Assembly: GCA_002102555.1 (NCBI GenBank)
Contig: MCFL01000016.1
Span: forward strand, 434,001 to 498,000
Origin: Catenaria anguillulae PL171
Lineage: Eukaryota > Blastocladiomycota > Blastocladiomycetes > Blastocladiales > Catenariaceae
Direction of reading: 5' to 3'
DNA length: 64,000 nt
The notes under the pieces are model-generated. The model saw nothing but the letters and a program-made list of their open reading frames with translations. It was not told where the DNA came from and made no database searches. The position numbers and the translations under genes are program-made. Below are positions 1-11,717 of this stretch, in pieces; within the stretch, counting starts at the first letter, position 1; every line of letters begins with the position of its first letter.

Positions 1-293
1 GAGGGCAAAGTCAGTCGCGCCGCACGAAAAAGTGGAAACGTGAGTGAGACGCATTTCCATAAGGTGGTGAGACATCACCAGCCATCACGTGATGCGATCG
101 GCACCAGACGATTTCTCTCCAGAGTTAGTACAAAACATGTACAAAAATGAGAACATAGAGGAATCACAAAAGATATCAATGAAGCAAGTGAAGCGACTCT
201 ATGCATTGCATCCAGCACATTTCAATCTATTTCATTCAGCCAAAGCGTCGGCAGCTCAACATCAACACGCCCGTGATCTATCTTTTCAAACAA
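1..293. other. Left-edge non-coding stretch
   Basis: I see no convincing gene here. Short reading frames exist but lack family resemblance. It probably holds the promoter and 5' leader of the gene starting at 294; an in-frame upstream ATG lies at 201. Confidence 0.5.
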
Positions 294-2328
294 ATGCTGC
301 TCAGATCCAAACGTTCACCCACCGCGTCATCACCGACTGCTGATGCTGCTGCTGCTGATGCTCAACCACCACCTGCTCCTCTGGCCCATGGCAAAGTGAA
401 GAACGACAAGACAAGTGCCGTCAAGCGCAAACGCCGCTCGAATGACAACTCATCTTCGGCCTCAGCCTTGCCCGCCGTGGATCTGGATCTGGATCTTGGC
501 CAAGAATTCCCGTCCATCCCGCCCAAGCTACGACTTGACACACTCTCGTCCTCCTCAACAGTCGGCGACAGCGCTCTCGGAACACTTGACGCACCACCGA
601 CCGTCACCCAAGCGACCCTAACTGTCGCAAAGTCCAAGTCCGATGGCCAACAGGCGAAAGCAAGCAGACGAAAAGTGCCCACTCTGCAGCATAACCATCA
701 GCTGCTGGCCCTGAAAAGGCCTGATCCTACGTCTGAAGTTGCTGCCGCCGCGCTCGAGACACCGTTGAAACGGCCTGTTGCCCCACGTGCCAGAGCCGCC
801 GCAAAAGTGAATGCACCCATGCTCAATATCGTTCCTCACGATTTTGATTTGCTGTCGTCAAGCTCATCCATGTTAGCGTCCTCCTCTGCCCCTGCCTCTG
901 CTGCCGTTCTAACGCCCGCCTTACCTGCCCCTTACAATATCAAATCCAAGAAGCGGCCAGCACCGTCGTCACCCGAATCTAATTCACCACCACCCATCAC
1001 ACCAACCCCGGCCGTATCCACGGCGCCGCGAAAAAAGGCCCGCCTAACTGCCACTCCGGCGGTGCGGTCGCGGCCCAACACTGGAGATGGCAACAAGGAT
1101 CCCACATCGGTGGAAGTGCTCCTCGCTTTACCCGCATCATTGCCGACGTCATCATTGTCCTCCAGCCCGGCTACATCCATGAACGTCGACCCACCTATCG
1201 CACCAACACCGTCCATTCGACCGCTTCGATCTGCGCTCAAACAGCGTCCAACATCGCCTGCCCCCGCATCTGCGCCTCCACCACCACCAGCGCCCAAGCG
1301 CACGGGTTCTCGCAAAAGGAACGCACCCGTGTTCAAGGTCCGTACACGCGCCATCCAGTTTTCGAGTGATCCGCCTCAGGTGCACGAAACCTGGAACGAG
1401 GACGAATACGACCGCGAAGTGGACGAGACCGAGTGGTGGATCCAGCTGGAAAGTATGTTGTAACGCCTTCTCTCTCTCTCTATAGCAACTCGATCTGACC
1501 ACCACCATTTCAACCCCAACAGACAACAAGGTGTCTCACGAAGACGCGGTGCGCACTTATTGGGAACTCGACCTATACAAGCTCTACGAAATGGGCCCGA
1601 GTCTCGCCACCCTCGCCATCACTCCACCTCCATCCTCGCCCGCCGAACCCAACATGTCGCCACCGCACGATCCCTCCACCTCGATGCGATTTGACCTCCT
1701 GTCTACCCAAGCACTCCGCACCTCGCTCACATCCACCTACACCTACGACCAAGCACTGGCCCTGACACTTCCGCAAATCCAACAATTTCTCAACTCATAC
1801 CTGCACGACTATGACCCAAGCCACATGCAACTGGCGCCCGTGCTGGCCGATCTCTGGGACCACCTCATTGACATGGTTGCCCCGTTCCCCGCCGTGCTCG
1901 ACGTTGTGTCGCCCGTGGACCCACCCGAGCCGCCCGCGGTCGCGTTTGATGTGCAGCGCGCCTGGGACTTGTGGGCGCACGTGGTTCCCGACTTGTGCGG
2001 CCTCAGGACGGTTGGCCAAGTGTATGACACGGTTAGGCCAAAGGTCGCTAGGGATGTGTTGGTGGATCAGGTTGATCGCTTGTATGCGTATCATTTCGTT
2101 CGGCCAAGTCGGCCCGGAAACGATGAGGAGAGGTTCAAGTTTATCAAGATGGTTGTCATGGCGGCAGGTGGGGTGAGGCCGCAGCCGTTCAAGAAAGCAG
2201 CCAAGACAAACGCAAAGGCCAAGGGGAAGAAGGGTGGAGCGGCAAAGGCGGCAAGTGGACCAACCAAGGAGAAGGCGGCTGCCGGGACCGGTGCCAACAA
2301 GGGAAAGGGCAAGAAAAAGGCCGTGTGA
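294..2328 (+). CDS. Low-complexity protein with possible PP1-docking motif
   Basis: Two exons, 294-1452 and 1523-2328. The 70-nt intron has GTATGT, a CTGAC branch-like site and AACAG; the phases join cleanly (about 654 aa). I chose the ATG at 294, which has A at -3; 201 is an in-frame alternative that adds 31 unremarkable residues. The first 340 residues are Ser/Pro/Ala/Lys-rich and look disordered. Just before the intron is RAIQFSSDPPQVHETW followed by EDEYDR. This resembles the RVxF-type protein phosphatase 1 docking context with a downstream EYDR element known from fungal PP1 targeting subunits. The second exon holds a more ordered region (residues about 390-610) with many aromatic and helical stretches, then a Lys/Ala-rich basic tail that could bind nucleic acid or act as a nuclear signal. 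The family is not recognised; the PP1 link is inference. Confidence 0.75.
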
Positions 2329-2613
2329 TTTGCGTGACGAGGGAGCGAGGTGTTGCTTTGCCGTTGTTTTTTTGCCGTACTTATCCCCCAACAAGCCACA
2401 CCATGTCTGTATTTGTCTGCATTTGGGGCAGCACACCACTTGCGTTTACATTGCACACGCTCCAATGTATTAGACGGAATATCATTGCCAATGTACGCTT
2501 ATGGACCAACAGCCGCGTTTCTCCTTCAAGTTGCCGTCAAGATTGTGTACATGCCGGTTGCATTCATTCACAAGACATCGGCTTGAACTAACATGAAATC
2601 GACCACGTCCTCC

Positions 2614-3009
2614 TCAAGCTTGCTCATCTCCTCCTCTCACTCCAAGACCCTCAAATAGTTGATTCCCGCACGAATTGCCGCAACTTGCACAACCAATGCC
2701 AGGACCCAGCACATAACCTCTGGAGGTTGCGAGCTCCATGAGCACCGAGAACCGCGTGGACCAGTGCTGGGTGTCGGCGGTGGGCGCAAGCGCCAAGAAG
2801 TAGGCCAGCGACATTGTGAGCATGACGAGCATCACGTATGTAGATGCCAGCCAAAGCAGCGGGGGAGGGCGGTTCGAAGGTAACGCGGCAGCGCATCTGT
2901 GTCGGCGGTCGCCGCCAGGAGAGGAGCCGATTTGCGGTCGTGTTGTTGCATGATGAAATGGATGGACCCGCTCCGCAGATGTTGGACGGTCAATGGAACC
3001 ACATCTCAA
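2614..3009 (-). CDS. Possible small membrane protein (frame uncertain)
   Basis: This minus-strand reading frame contains one convincing transmembrane-like helix (around WLASTYVMLVMLTMSLAYF). It is followed by a polar stretch, and then a second hydrophobic run (VMCWVLALVVQVAA) that is open only in another frame and ends near 2655. The hydrophobic pattern suggests a real small integral membrane protein. No single frame or clear intron connects the two helices, so an indel or an unrecognised splice is likely. No family is recognised. It lies in the gap between the gene ending at 2328 and the kelch-like gene ending at 3360. Confidence 0.3.
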   Translation of the reverse strand: MRCGSIDRPTSAERVHPFHHATTRPQIGSSPGGDRRHRCAAALPSNRPPPLLWLASTYVMLVMLTMSLAYFLALAPTADTQHWSTRFSVLMELATSRGYVLGPGIGCASCGNSCGNQLFEGLGVRGGDEQA

Positions 3010-3359
3010 CAGTCCTAGCCGTCATGGAATCTTGAATATCTTGCTCCCCTGGTCTTGTGCTTGGCACAATCCCAGACTGGTTCATGTCCGTGGCAAAACC
3101 AATCGGTTTCTCTGTACAGAGGAGTCAGCGGCGCTGATGTTTGAGCCTTGCTTGCAACACAGCGGCGGCTCAACAGGAGATTTATGAGACATGAGACAAG
3201 AAGAAGCCGCGGACGTGTGAGACATGATGCCCCTTGAACAGGTACACCCAACAAGAGATTAGAGACAGAATTATTCAAAACAGTTTAGGTATTCGAGATC
3301 TACCCCAGCATATTATGTATGTACTACATCCGCCAAGCTTGCTTATCGACCTGTTCCCA

Positions 3360-5231
3360 TCACCGTGCACTCGTCGCATGAGGTAAATACAATGTTCCCG
3401 CCACATCTCGCTCTCCACCCGAAGCTGGCGGTACCTCTGGATTCGCCGGCGGCAACATCAACACCTCTTCCTCCGCCTCCGCCTCGGCTTGTCGTGCATG
3501 GCTTTGCCCACCACCAATACCATGTGCCACGATAGAATACTTGTCTTGCGACGCAGCGCTTGCCGCAGCGAGAAGCACAGTCGAAGGATCCGACGGCATG
3601 TTGATGACTGTGGCCACCGGAGTCTTTGGTGGCATCGGGTACATTGGCGACTGTTGGGAAGATGGTACGGGAGGTTGATAGGTGATTTGAGCGAGCTCGG
3701 CATGTGCGGGTGGTTGGGTCGTTGGAGCAGAAGAAGGAGCGGCCCGAGGGTTGGAGGAGCGCTGCTGGCCGCGACGGTATACAAAGAAAGCGATTCCCTG
3801 TTGTATGGATCATGTGAGTGACTGAATGGAGCGCAAGCAAGCCGAGGAGCGTACGGCAAGAATGGCAACACCGCCGATGGACGCGCCAATTACTGCTGCA
3901 ATCGGAAACGGCGAAGACTCGTTTGTCGCATCAGTCGTGACCGGCGGTGATACGCCTCCAGGTTGCGTCGACGACGGCGGAGGAGCTGCCTGCGGTGGTG
4001 TAAATGTGCTCATCCTTCATGGATACAGTCTATCAGTCCACGTCCCACGAGCCTCCTCAGCTTCATTCAAGTAGGTATTAGACGCACCACTCAAAAGCCA
4101 AACTCGCGCCAGTTTCCTTGACCTTGAGCACCCGGACGAACCTCTGATCCGGATCCCCCACCTTGGTATTGCCGCCCAGCAGAATGATCTGATCGCCAAC
4201 CACGGTGGCTGCTGTGGCCTCGAGGGTAATGGGTCCAGAGCCCTTGATCTCTGCAACCCTCGGTGCATCGCCCACGGCCACGTTGATGACTTCAATCAGC
4301 GGGGCTTCGCGGCCAATCACAACGACGAACGACTTGTACGTGACGAGCGCGAGATGGGATCGTGGGTAGGTGGTTTGGTGCGGGGACTGTCGAGTGTGCG
4401 AAAATGAAACAGATATATCACTCAGAATGGCCGAGTGCAGAGCGTGAGAAGCGGCGCAGGATATGCAGAAAAACATACCCTCGTCCATCGCATTTGCGGC
4501 ACATTCAGCAACCAAATGTCCCGCATCCCCTCGGGTACATTGGCATTGTACCCGCCCACCAGCACCACATGCGTCACATTCACACCTGTCAGGCCGGCAT
4601 CCGCGCGTCCCAACGGGCCGCCCGCCTCTGCACCCGCCACAATGGCCGACCCGCCCGATTGCACGTCAAATTTGCGCACCGTGCTCACAAACGGGTCTGG
4701 GTACACCCGGCCGCCAATGGCCAACATGTCGCTTGGCAGAGACGGGTACGTTGCCGCAGAAACGTACGCAGGCGCATACGGGACCCACTCCACTTGCCTA
4801 CCCGCGCGATTCGGCTGTGTCACGGTAACGGCTGGGCCCGCACCGCCACCGGCGTTCTTGGACACGACATATGTCCAGGTGGTATTGCCCAGCTGGTAAT
4901 TGGTGATGCCGTTGCTCACAAGCACCTCATATGCGCCCTGGCCCGCCACATCGCGAATCATGGGCACGAGCCGTGAAGTTGGCGCAGGAAGCGCCGGAAT
5001 GGGCGTGATTGGCGGTGCATCGACGGAAAATGCGGCAGACAGGTTGATGAGGCCGCACGTGGTGAGGAAGGGCGTGCGGTTGTCGAAGCCGCCAAAGAAG
5101 AGCAAGGTGGAGAGCGATGGCAGATAGGCCGTCGTGACGTCCTTGATGGGCGAGGCGTGCGTTGTTGTCGAGAGCGTTGCGAGCAGGAGCAGGAACCTGA
5201 GAGCGAGAGTCGCCATTGTCGTCATTGTCAT
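3360..5231 (-). CDS. Kelch-like type I membrane protein, copy 1
   Basis: Exons on the minus strand: 5231-4479, 4386-4088, 4014-3855, 3797-3360 (549 aa). Introns are 92, 73 and 57 nt. A signal peptide (hydrophobic run LALRFLLLLATLST) precedes beta-rich, glycine-paired repeats typical of kelch/galactose-oxidase propellers: LLFFGGFDN, VVLVGGYNAN, FVVVIGREAP, IILLGGNTK. A Pro/Ser-rich stalk leads to one transmembrane helix built across the last intron (FPIAAVIGASIGGVAILA then GIAFFVYRR), and then a cytoplasmic tail of about 135 residues. The tail ends in GTLYLPHATSAR, matching the end of its paralogue at 9598-11435. Several N-x-S/T sites fit a secreted ectodomain. It may be a cell-surface receptor or adhesin; no ligand can be inferred. 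The start could also be the in-frame ATG at 5216. One intron position differs from the paralogue. Confidence 0.85.
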
Positions 5232-6007
5232 TGTTATGGTGGTCGTCTGGTGATGGTGATGGGCAAGTGCATCATATGCATGGCGTGGGAACAGACCTTC
5301 ATGACGAGCGAGCTCGCACAGTTATCGATCGCTCGGGGTTTTGCTGCAAGGTAATGTTGACAGGGGCCGGGCCAGCTGAATAGCTATAGTGAATGGTATA
5401 CCGGGGTGCTGTGGCCGAAACAGTCGCTGGCGCTGCTGCGCTGCGGCTTGAAATAGGGCTCCTTACAAACCTTGGTTGGGTGTCGTCGAATCATTCGCGC
5501 CGTTTTGTGTGCTAATAAACGTTAAAATGTTGCCCCGCCCGCGCATGGACAGATTCGCCGAGGGATGGCCGCCGGCCGTCTGGCGGCTGAAGGCCATCGA
5601 CCTCCCATGAATTTAAACTTCTCCAAGTGCCCGCTCTGGTATCGTCGACGAGGGGCGCCGAGTGGGCACCGTGAAGCCAACAACATATGCATGCCCGATA
5701 TTCATACCTACTTGATGTCCAGCTGGACATCTGGTAGACTGCCGGAGAGTGGAGAGGCCGTGAAAGCTGCATGAAGACGAGGATGGGAAGATAGATTGCG
5801 AGGTGTATCGAATAGATTGAAGTCTGAGGTAGCAGATTTGTAGAATGACTCAAGAGGATGGTATGTACGAGGAGGAAGTAGACAGACAAGGAAGCGGAAT
5901 GATAGTCCAGTCAGGAGGAATAAACGATACGGGAGACTGTACACTCTTCGCCGGCCATTGGGCGATGCGACAACCCAGTACGTATACACACACGACAACG
6001 ACAAGTC
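5232..6007. other. Intergenic, kelch copy 1 to RING gene
   Basis: About 780 nt between the start of the minus-strand kelch gene and the 3' end of the minus-strand RING gene. Reading frames here are short and lack family resemblance or codon bias. I see no repeat or RNA gene. It must contain the kelch promoter. Confidence 0.5.
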
Positions 6008-7808
6008 TTAACCTGCGCGACCGGCAACCCGATCACCAACAGCCCTGTCCACACTTGAAGGCGAATGCGCCTCAGCCTCAGCCTCAGACTCGTCCAGTCG
6101 GCGCAACTGGCGCATCCAATCCTCGCGCTGTTGCGCGATCGCATCAACGTCCAATACGGTATCGTCATCCTGTTCGTCGCCGTCGCCATCCTCGTCATGA
6201 TCGCGACCGACGTGCTCGCCAATCGCCTGCAAGTCACTGCCCGCACGACCGCCCACTCCATCGGCAAGCATCTGGACCGGTTGACGGCCACCTGCCGACC
6301 CACCCCCTCTTTGCCCCATCACCCGCCGACCATGCCCACCGAGCCGCGCCACCACTTGCTGCTCTTGATCCGCCTTTGGCGCAGGCACCAAGCTCCACGA
6401 CTCGCGACACATTGGGCACGATATCGGGTGCCGCTGCCAGTACGACAAGTACAAGCTTGAGCTCAAGCCACCTGCCGACGCCGACCTTGACGAGTGCATG
6501 CGCGACCGCAGAGACAGCCACCGGCGATGGTGCACGTTGGACCCCGTGGACGCGTCGACGCTCATGTGCGCGTGTTCGTGTTCGTGTTCGTGTGCGTTTG
6601 CGTGCCGACGGCCAAGTGTCGATGCCGAAATGAATGCCGACAACGACCGGGAACGCCCTCGCGGTTGGTGGTGCGCGGCCACCGATCCAGACATGGACAT
6701 GGTGTTACGCCTGCGTCGGGGACTTTGCTCTTGTTCTTGCACCGCCTGCATGTTCATTGGCGCGGGTATAGGGTGCGCGTGTTGCGGCGGCGGCGGCGCT
6801 TGCAACGCCGACTGTTCGAGCCAGGGGCGCAAGCATCGGTCGTGGAAGTGGTGGCCGCAGGGCAGTTGGCGGATCTTGTCGCCGCGCTCATAGTCGTCCA
6901 GGCAGATGGAACACGTCACTTGAGAGGTGCCTGCGACTGCGGTTGGTGTGGTTGGATGCGGAGGAGACGATGAGGTGGATGCGGATGCGAGTTGGTTGGG
7001 CACGTTTGAGAAGAGGGACGCGGTGGTTGTTGCCGAGAGTGAGCGGTTGAATGATGGGCGGGCCGAGGTGGCGGCGAGGGAGGTAGAGGTGGGCAATGAG
7101 ATGGAAGAGGCGATGGAGGCAGAGTGGTGCCTGAGGAGCGAGGGTGGGCGTATGAATCGTTGTCGAATATTTGAACTTGGCTCGTCCGAGTCGGATGCGG
7201 ATGAAGAGGAAGACGAGCCGATGCGGGCAATGGAGACGAATGGTGCCGCCGGCGGTAGTGGAGCGTGTTAGAAATGGGGTTGTTGGTATTAATATCTGGT
7301 TCAGCGGCCACAGGAACCTGTGCGGGAACGCGTGGGTCTCAGTTGATGTCGAAGGGTGATCATCAACTTGAATGACAACAGCCGTGGCGTCCGCTTCGGG
7401 CTGACCTAGGCCTTGGACTTGTGCAGGATCAAATTGAAAGAGAGGAAACTTGTTGTGTGGATCATTGTCGAGCAGTAAACCGAGTTGGCGCCGTGTGCGA
7501 TACCGTTGCCATTTGCGCTTGATGAGTGGCAACCCAACGGCAAAGACATAGTGCAAGCACACACCCACGACAATGCCCGAGGCGATGACAATGATCATGT
7601 AAAGAATGAGCATTCCGGCAGTGAGCGAGACATCGGATGCTGCTGCCGTGCTTGCCGCGTAGATGACGCCGTCACTGTTGGCGGGTTGGTGATCTGGACC
7701 ATTGCCGGTGCCAGCGATGACGACTCGTGATGGCATGGGAGACTCGGACGCCGCAGCCTTCGTCGCCGCAGGGCTGGCGGGCGGATCAGGCACGGGTTGG
7801 GGGTCCAT
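6008..7808 (-). CDS. Membrane-anchored RING-H2 E3 ligase (model unresolved)
   Basis: Two coding blocks on the minus strand. The upstream block (ATG at 7808 to about 7370) has a Pro/Ala-rich N-terminus, one transmembrane helix (GMLILYMIIVIASGIVVGVC) and a basic juxtamembrane run. The downstream block, open from about 7270 to the stop at 6008, contains the RING-H2 start CSICLDDYERGDKIRQLPCG, then HHFHDRC, with the last pair CPMC. The ligands are therefore C-x2-C...C-x-H-x2-H-x2-C...C-x2-C. An insertion of roughly 115 low-complexity residues, including alternating His/Glu, separates ligand six from the CPMC pair. A candidate 50-nt intron follows VVIQ, but one further frame change near 7265-7275 is unexplained. 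Such TM-RING proteins ubiquitinate targets at membranes. A stand-alone start at 7096 is possible. Confidence 0.7.
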
Positions 7809-8405
7809 GTATAAAAAGGAATGAGTCACTTGGACAGCACGGTCTCGAGAGTTGACTGGACCAAAGTGGTGACCGTTAGCGGAGCGCGAGGCGAGCAAGT
7901 GGCCGTGGTAAGAATGAGTGGGCAGGCTGGCAGGCTGGCAGTCACAACTTGGCACAAGGTCGGCGGTGGGTTCAGTTGTTCCGTTGGCCACCGTGACTGG
8001 ACGCACGGCCGAGTGGCACGGCGGCTCAGACGGGGACGAGCAGGGCTCTTGACCGTGACGGCGCGGCGATCGCGAGGGGTGTCCAAAAGTCAATTGCCCA
8101 GAGAGGTTTACTAAATTTGGTGTTGGTGTGAGTGCATTTCTTTCCAGTCGCATGTTTTCCTACGATCGGCTTCGAGGGCGACAGCCGACCGGGTCATTTG
8201 AATTTTGAGAGCAAAGCTGAAGGCAGCCTAAGGATTCAATTAACATCAGTGCCAGTGTATTGACAAGGATAAGGACAAGGACAAGGAAAGGACAAACAAC
8301 GCCAACCTCAACACACTCGACAACCGAGTGCTACTATGATATGTAGTACGTCCGACAGTGCCACTTCCTTACCGCTCGGGGACTCGTGACCGGGGCTGCG
8401 CTGCT
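7809..8405. other. Intergenic, RING gene to ACBP
   Basis: About 600 nt. The RING frame stays open upstream to 8153, but the translation is not protein-like. An imperfect hexamer tract of AAGGAC units lies at about 8267-8296. Nothing else is recognised. Confidence 0.45.
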
Positions 8406-8901
8406 TTACTTCTTCTTGAGGGCCTCGACAAGGTCAATATACTTTTGCTGGGCATCCTCCTTGGAGGCGCCCTTCTTGGCGGTCCACGCATCCCACTTTG
8501 CCTTGCCCTTGATGTCGAACATGCCCGGGCGAGGCGTGTCGTTGTCGCCAACGGTGCCCTGCTTGAAGAGGGCGTACAGCTCCAGAAGCTCGTCGTTGGA
8601 GGGCTGGTACGAAAGGGTCTTGGCCTCTTCGGCGGCCTTGATGAATGCAGCCTAGAAAACACACCATGATTCAAGATGCAAGGTGAGTGAAAGGCCCTTG
8701 TCTCGCGGTAGATGCTGGTCCTTGGACCCATCACGGGAGTGAGGACAGGCGAATCAAAAATGGGGCGCGTGACATGCACAGCAGCCACCGTGGGCCGAGG
8801 ATCCTTGGCGAAGCGTAGCTTTCACGCCGCCGCGACTGGGAGCGATGAACGAGGCCCGAAAGAGCGACACCAATACATACGTTGCCAGTTGAGTCAGCCA
8901 T
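8406..8901 (-). CDS. ACB1: Acyl-CoA-binding protein
   Basis: Exons on the minus strand: 8901-8881 (21 nt, MADSTGN) and 8651-8406, joined in phase 0 across a 229-nt intron with GTATGT and CTAG. The product is 89 aa, the usual ACBP length. It shows the family pattern: [13 protein letters not shown] in helix 1, the acyl-CoA contact segment with [11 protein letters not shown], then [16 protein letters not shown] and a helix 4 ending EALKKK. It is a cytosolic carrier of long-chain acyl-CoA esters that buffers and delivers them to lipid synthesis and beta-oxidation. The first exon is too short to be found by length alone; the ATG context and splice sites decided the start. Confidence 0.95.
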
Positions 8902-9597
8902 TGTGATAAAGTGTGTGTGTTTGTTGGGGATGTTGTTGAAAAAGCGGATGAGCGTTGGATTGACGAGAGAGGAGAGAGGCGGCGGGTGAGGTGAGTTGAT
9001 GCTCCCTTTAAGAGCTCAGCTCGAGTTGGCGGCGTTGGGGGCCGTTGCTTTTGTCTCTCGCGTGCAGTTCGTCTCGCCCAGCTCGCGCGTTGTGGTTGAC
9101 GTGTGACGTGTGGCGAACAATGAAGGAGTGATGAAGAAGGTTGGCGTTGATCGAATGCACGTGAAATGATGTCATGTCGTTGATCTAGAACGCACCCGGA
9201 AGACTTCTCGTCTGTGCATGTGCAAAGCCTCACAGACAGACGCGACGGACATCCTCCCTTCCTCCGAGACACTCTGCGCGTTCCACGTTCATGGATTGAG
9301 ATTTGAGGTTTGCCGCGCACCGCAGCTGCAGACAGCCCAGCCGCCGCACAGACATACGCATGGCGTGTGCAGCCAAGAACGCCTGCCCAGCCCTTGAAAA
9401 AAAAAGAGGTTACTGTATCAGCGGTGAGAATTCATTCGCCTTGATCTTGAATTTGATCTTGATCGATGATATGAATACATGTACCATAATGTACCATGGG
9501 GCACAACATATGCAGTACTCAAAAGCCATGCATGGCTCCATCCGTTCATCTTGGAGTTCAAGTTTGATTGCTCACTCCCACCATATATATATGTACC
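8902..9597. other. Divergent intergenic region, ACBP / kelch copy 2
   Basis: About 700 nt between two divergent gene starts. A TATA-like CATATATATATG lies at about 9583-9594, just before the kelch ATG at 9598, possibly too close for a classical TATA box. No RNA gene or repeat is seen. Confidence 0.45.
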
Positions 9598-11435
9598 ATG
9601 CAGATGCAGTCCAACTCACGCATTCGCCCCATGACGGCCCCATTCGTACTGCTCGCCGCCGGCCTGTGCCTCTGCCTCGGCATCGCGGGACCAGCAACCG
9701 TTACCCGCGCTTCCTCAACAAAGGATATTTCCACCGCGCACTTGGCCCCACTCTCCTCGCTCCTCCTGTTTGGCGGCTACAACGCCTCGTCGTCCTCGCA
9801 GTACTTGACCATTGCGGGCATTCTCTCGCTCGCTTCCACCTTCTCCACCGACGCTCCGCCCATCACCTCGCTCGACCCGCTTCCGTTTCCAACGTCCAGG
9901 CTCGTGCCAGTCATCACATCTCGCGGTGGCAACGGGTTTGATGTGCACTTGTCCAACGGTGTCATGAATGGCCAATTGGGCAATCGAACCTTTACCTACA
10001 CCGTCACAGCCAATGGGTCTTCGGCACCAAAGGTCAAGTTGCAATCCAAAGTGATCGAGGGAAACGTGCAAGTTCCGTTTGCACCTGCCTATGTTGCGGC
10101 CGCGAGTACAAAGATGGATGCCATGGACGGCGGCGTCAATTGGGCTGTCGGCGGGCGGTACTATCCCGAGGGCCCGTTTGTCGACAAGATGTGGGTGTTT
10201 GGCAGAGTATGCATTGATCCGTTTGCGGATCGTCATTGGCCATACTCAACTCTATATCTCACACACTTGGCATACAGGACGGACCCCCATCAGCTGAACA
10301 GCAGACGCAACCTTCGCCATCGCCACGTGCAGACGCCGCGCTCGTTCCGCTCAACGGCACGCATTTGCTGCTCTCGGGCGGGTACACCACCAATACATCC
10401 ACGACCCACTCGGACATGTGGACCTACTCGATCGCATCCAAGTCTTGGCTCAAGTATCCGCACTCGACGACACGTCCACGGTCGCACCACGCCCTCGTCG
10501 TGTTCAAGCACAAATGGGTCGTCTTGATTGGGCGCGAGCCGCCATTGGTCGAGGTCATGGAGTGGACGTGGGGTAGCAAGCCCAAGGTTGCCGAGGTGAA
10601 AGGCACCGGCCCACAAGGGTTAGAGACGACAGCGGCAGTGGTGGTCGGCACCCAGATTGTGTTGGTTGGTGGGCTGACGGCGAGCGAGGATAAGGATGAT
10701 AGGTTGATTCGCGTCCTCAAGATTCAAGAGGTCAAGGACGGGGCAGGCGCGGAGGCTTTGGCATTTGAATGGTACCGCACGAAGTTTACCAACACTTTCG
10801 TTTTTGACTTGGATTGTCTCACATTTCTTGGTCACAATCAACAGGTCAAACACTTTCACCCCACCGCTCTCAGACACAGCCCCCAACTCACCATCGCCTT
10901 CCCCTGACTCGCCAACCACGTTCCCCATCAGTGCTGTTGTTGGTACTGCGGTAGGATGCTCGCTTCTGGCTGCCGTACGTTTCATTTTTGGTCTGTTACC
11001 TTGCATGCAACCCCGCAGCAGCTGATCCCCCATGGCTTGAGATAGCTTGGTGCATTCGCATTCATCTCACGTCGCCGGCGCCGGCGCCAGCAGCAGCAAC
11101 AACAGCAACATGTCTCTTCACAGCCCAGTTCAACCAGCGAACAAGCAGATCCAAAACTTGTGTACACACGTAGCTCAACCCTGATTCTTGCACCACCACC
11201 CACTGCTCAACCACCTGCCATTGAGTCCGTCACGTATCCGCGATGCGCGCCACCACATGGGTATTTGGTGCCCATGCCGGTCGCCGCAAATGATGCAGAA
11301 TTGTTGTTGCCGCCCGCTGTTCCAGCAGCACTAGGTAGCCGGCATCATGTTCAGGGTACCATGGATGAGCGAGGAGATAGACCTGGCGGGACAACATTGT
11401 ATATTCCGGACGGGTCATTGGAGCGTTCACGATGA
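9598..11435 (+). CDS. Kelch-like type I membrane protein, copy 2
   Basis: Exons 9598-10206, 10278-10771, 10845-10974 and 11046-11435 (540 aa), with introns of 71, 73 and 71 nt. It is the inverted paralogue of 3360-5231. It has a signal peptide (FVLLAAGLCLCLGIAG) and propeller-like strands with paired glycines (LLLFGGYNAS, HLLLSGGYTTN, WVVLIGREPP, IVLVGGLTAS). A Ser/Pro stalk follows, then a transmembrane helix assembled across intron 3 and ending in a run of six arginines and a polyglutamine patch. The cytoplasmic tail ends GTTLYIPDGSLERSR. Introns 2 and 3 match copy 1 exactly in place and phase. Its intron 1 is absent from copy 1, and copy 1's first intron is absent here. Surface localisation is inferred; the function is unknown. 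Confidence 0.88.
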
Positions 11436-11717
11436 GTCTGTTTGTACATATCCTGAATTTTGATCTTGTATAACATCATGAGTATCCCTCAATCAAGTCG
11501 TGTTTTCGTCACCTGGACATGTAACACTTTCCTGCGAATGCGAACGCGGATGGTCTTCACTTCACAATGTCGACGAAGTTGTGGCTCAATTGGTTCTCAA
11601 CAATCCTGATCCTTATTGTTTTCACAGTGCCTGGTGTGTCGAAACTTGTCGTGTGCCACGTCGGCGCTAGCCACTCATCGCTCTCAATGGCCACCAGTCT
11701 GAACGCTCCAGTTCTAA

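Noticed and set aside
1795-2439. Minus-strand open frame of 214 codons
   Set aside because: Antisense to the second exon of the gene at 294-2328; composition is that of a shadow frame.
5845-6633. Plus-strand open frame of 262 codons
   Set aside because: Overlaps the RING gene on the other strand; Arg/His/Pro-rich translation with no family pattern, a typical GC-rich shadow.
11567-11715. Possible upstream signal peptide (MSTKLWLNWFSTILILIVF) before receptor copy 1
   Set aside because: It is in a different frame from the receptor, no splice joins it to the ectodomain, and a proper signal helix follows the ATG at 11718/11733.
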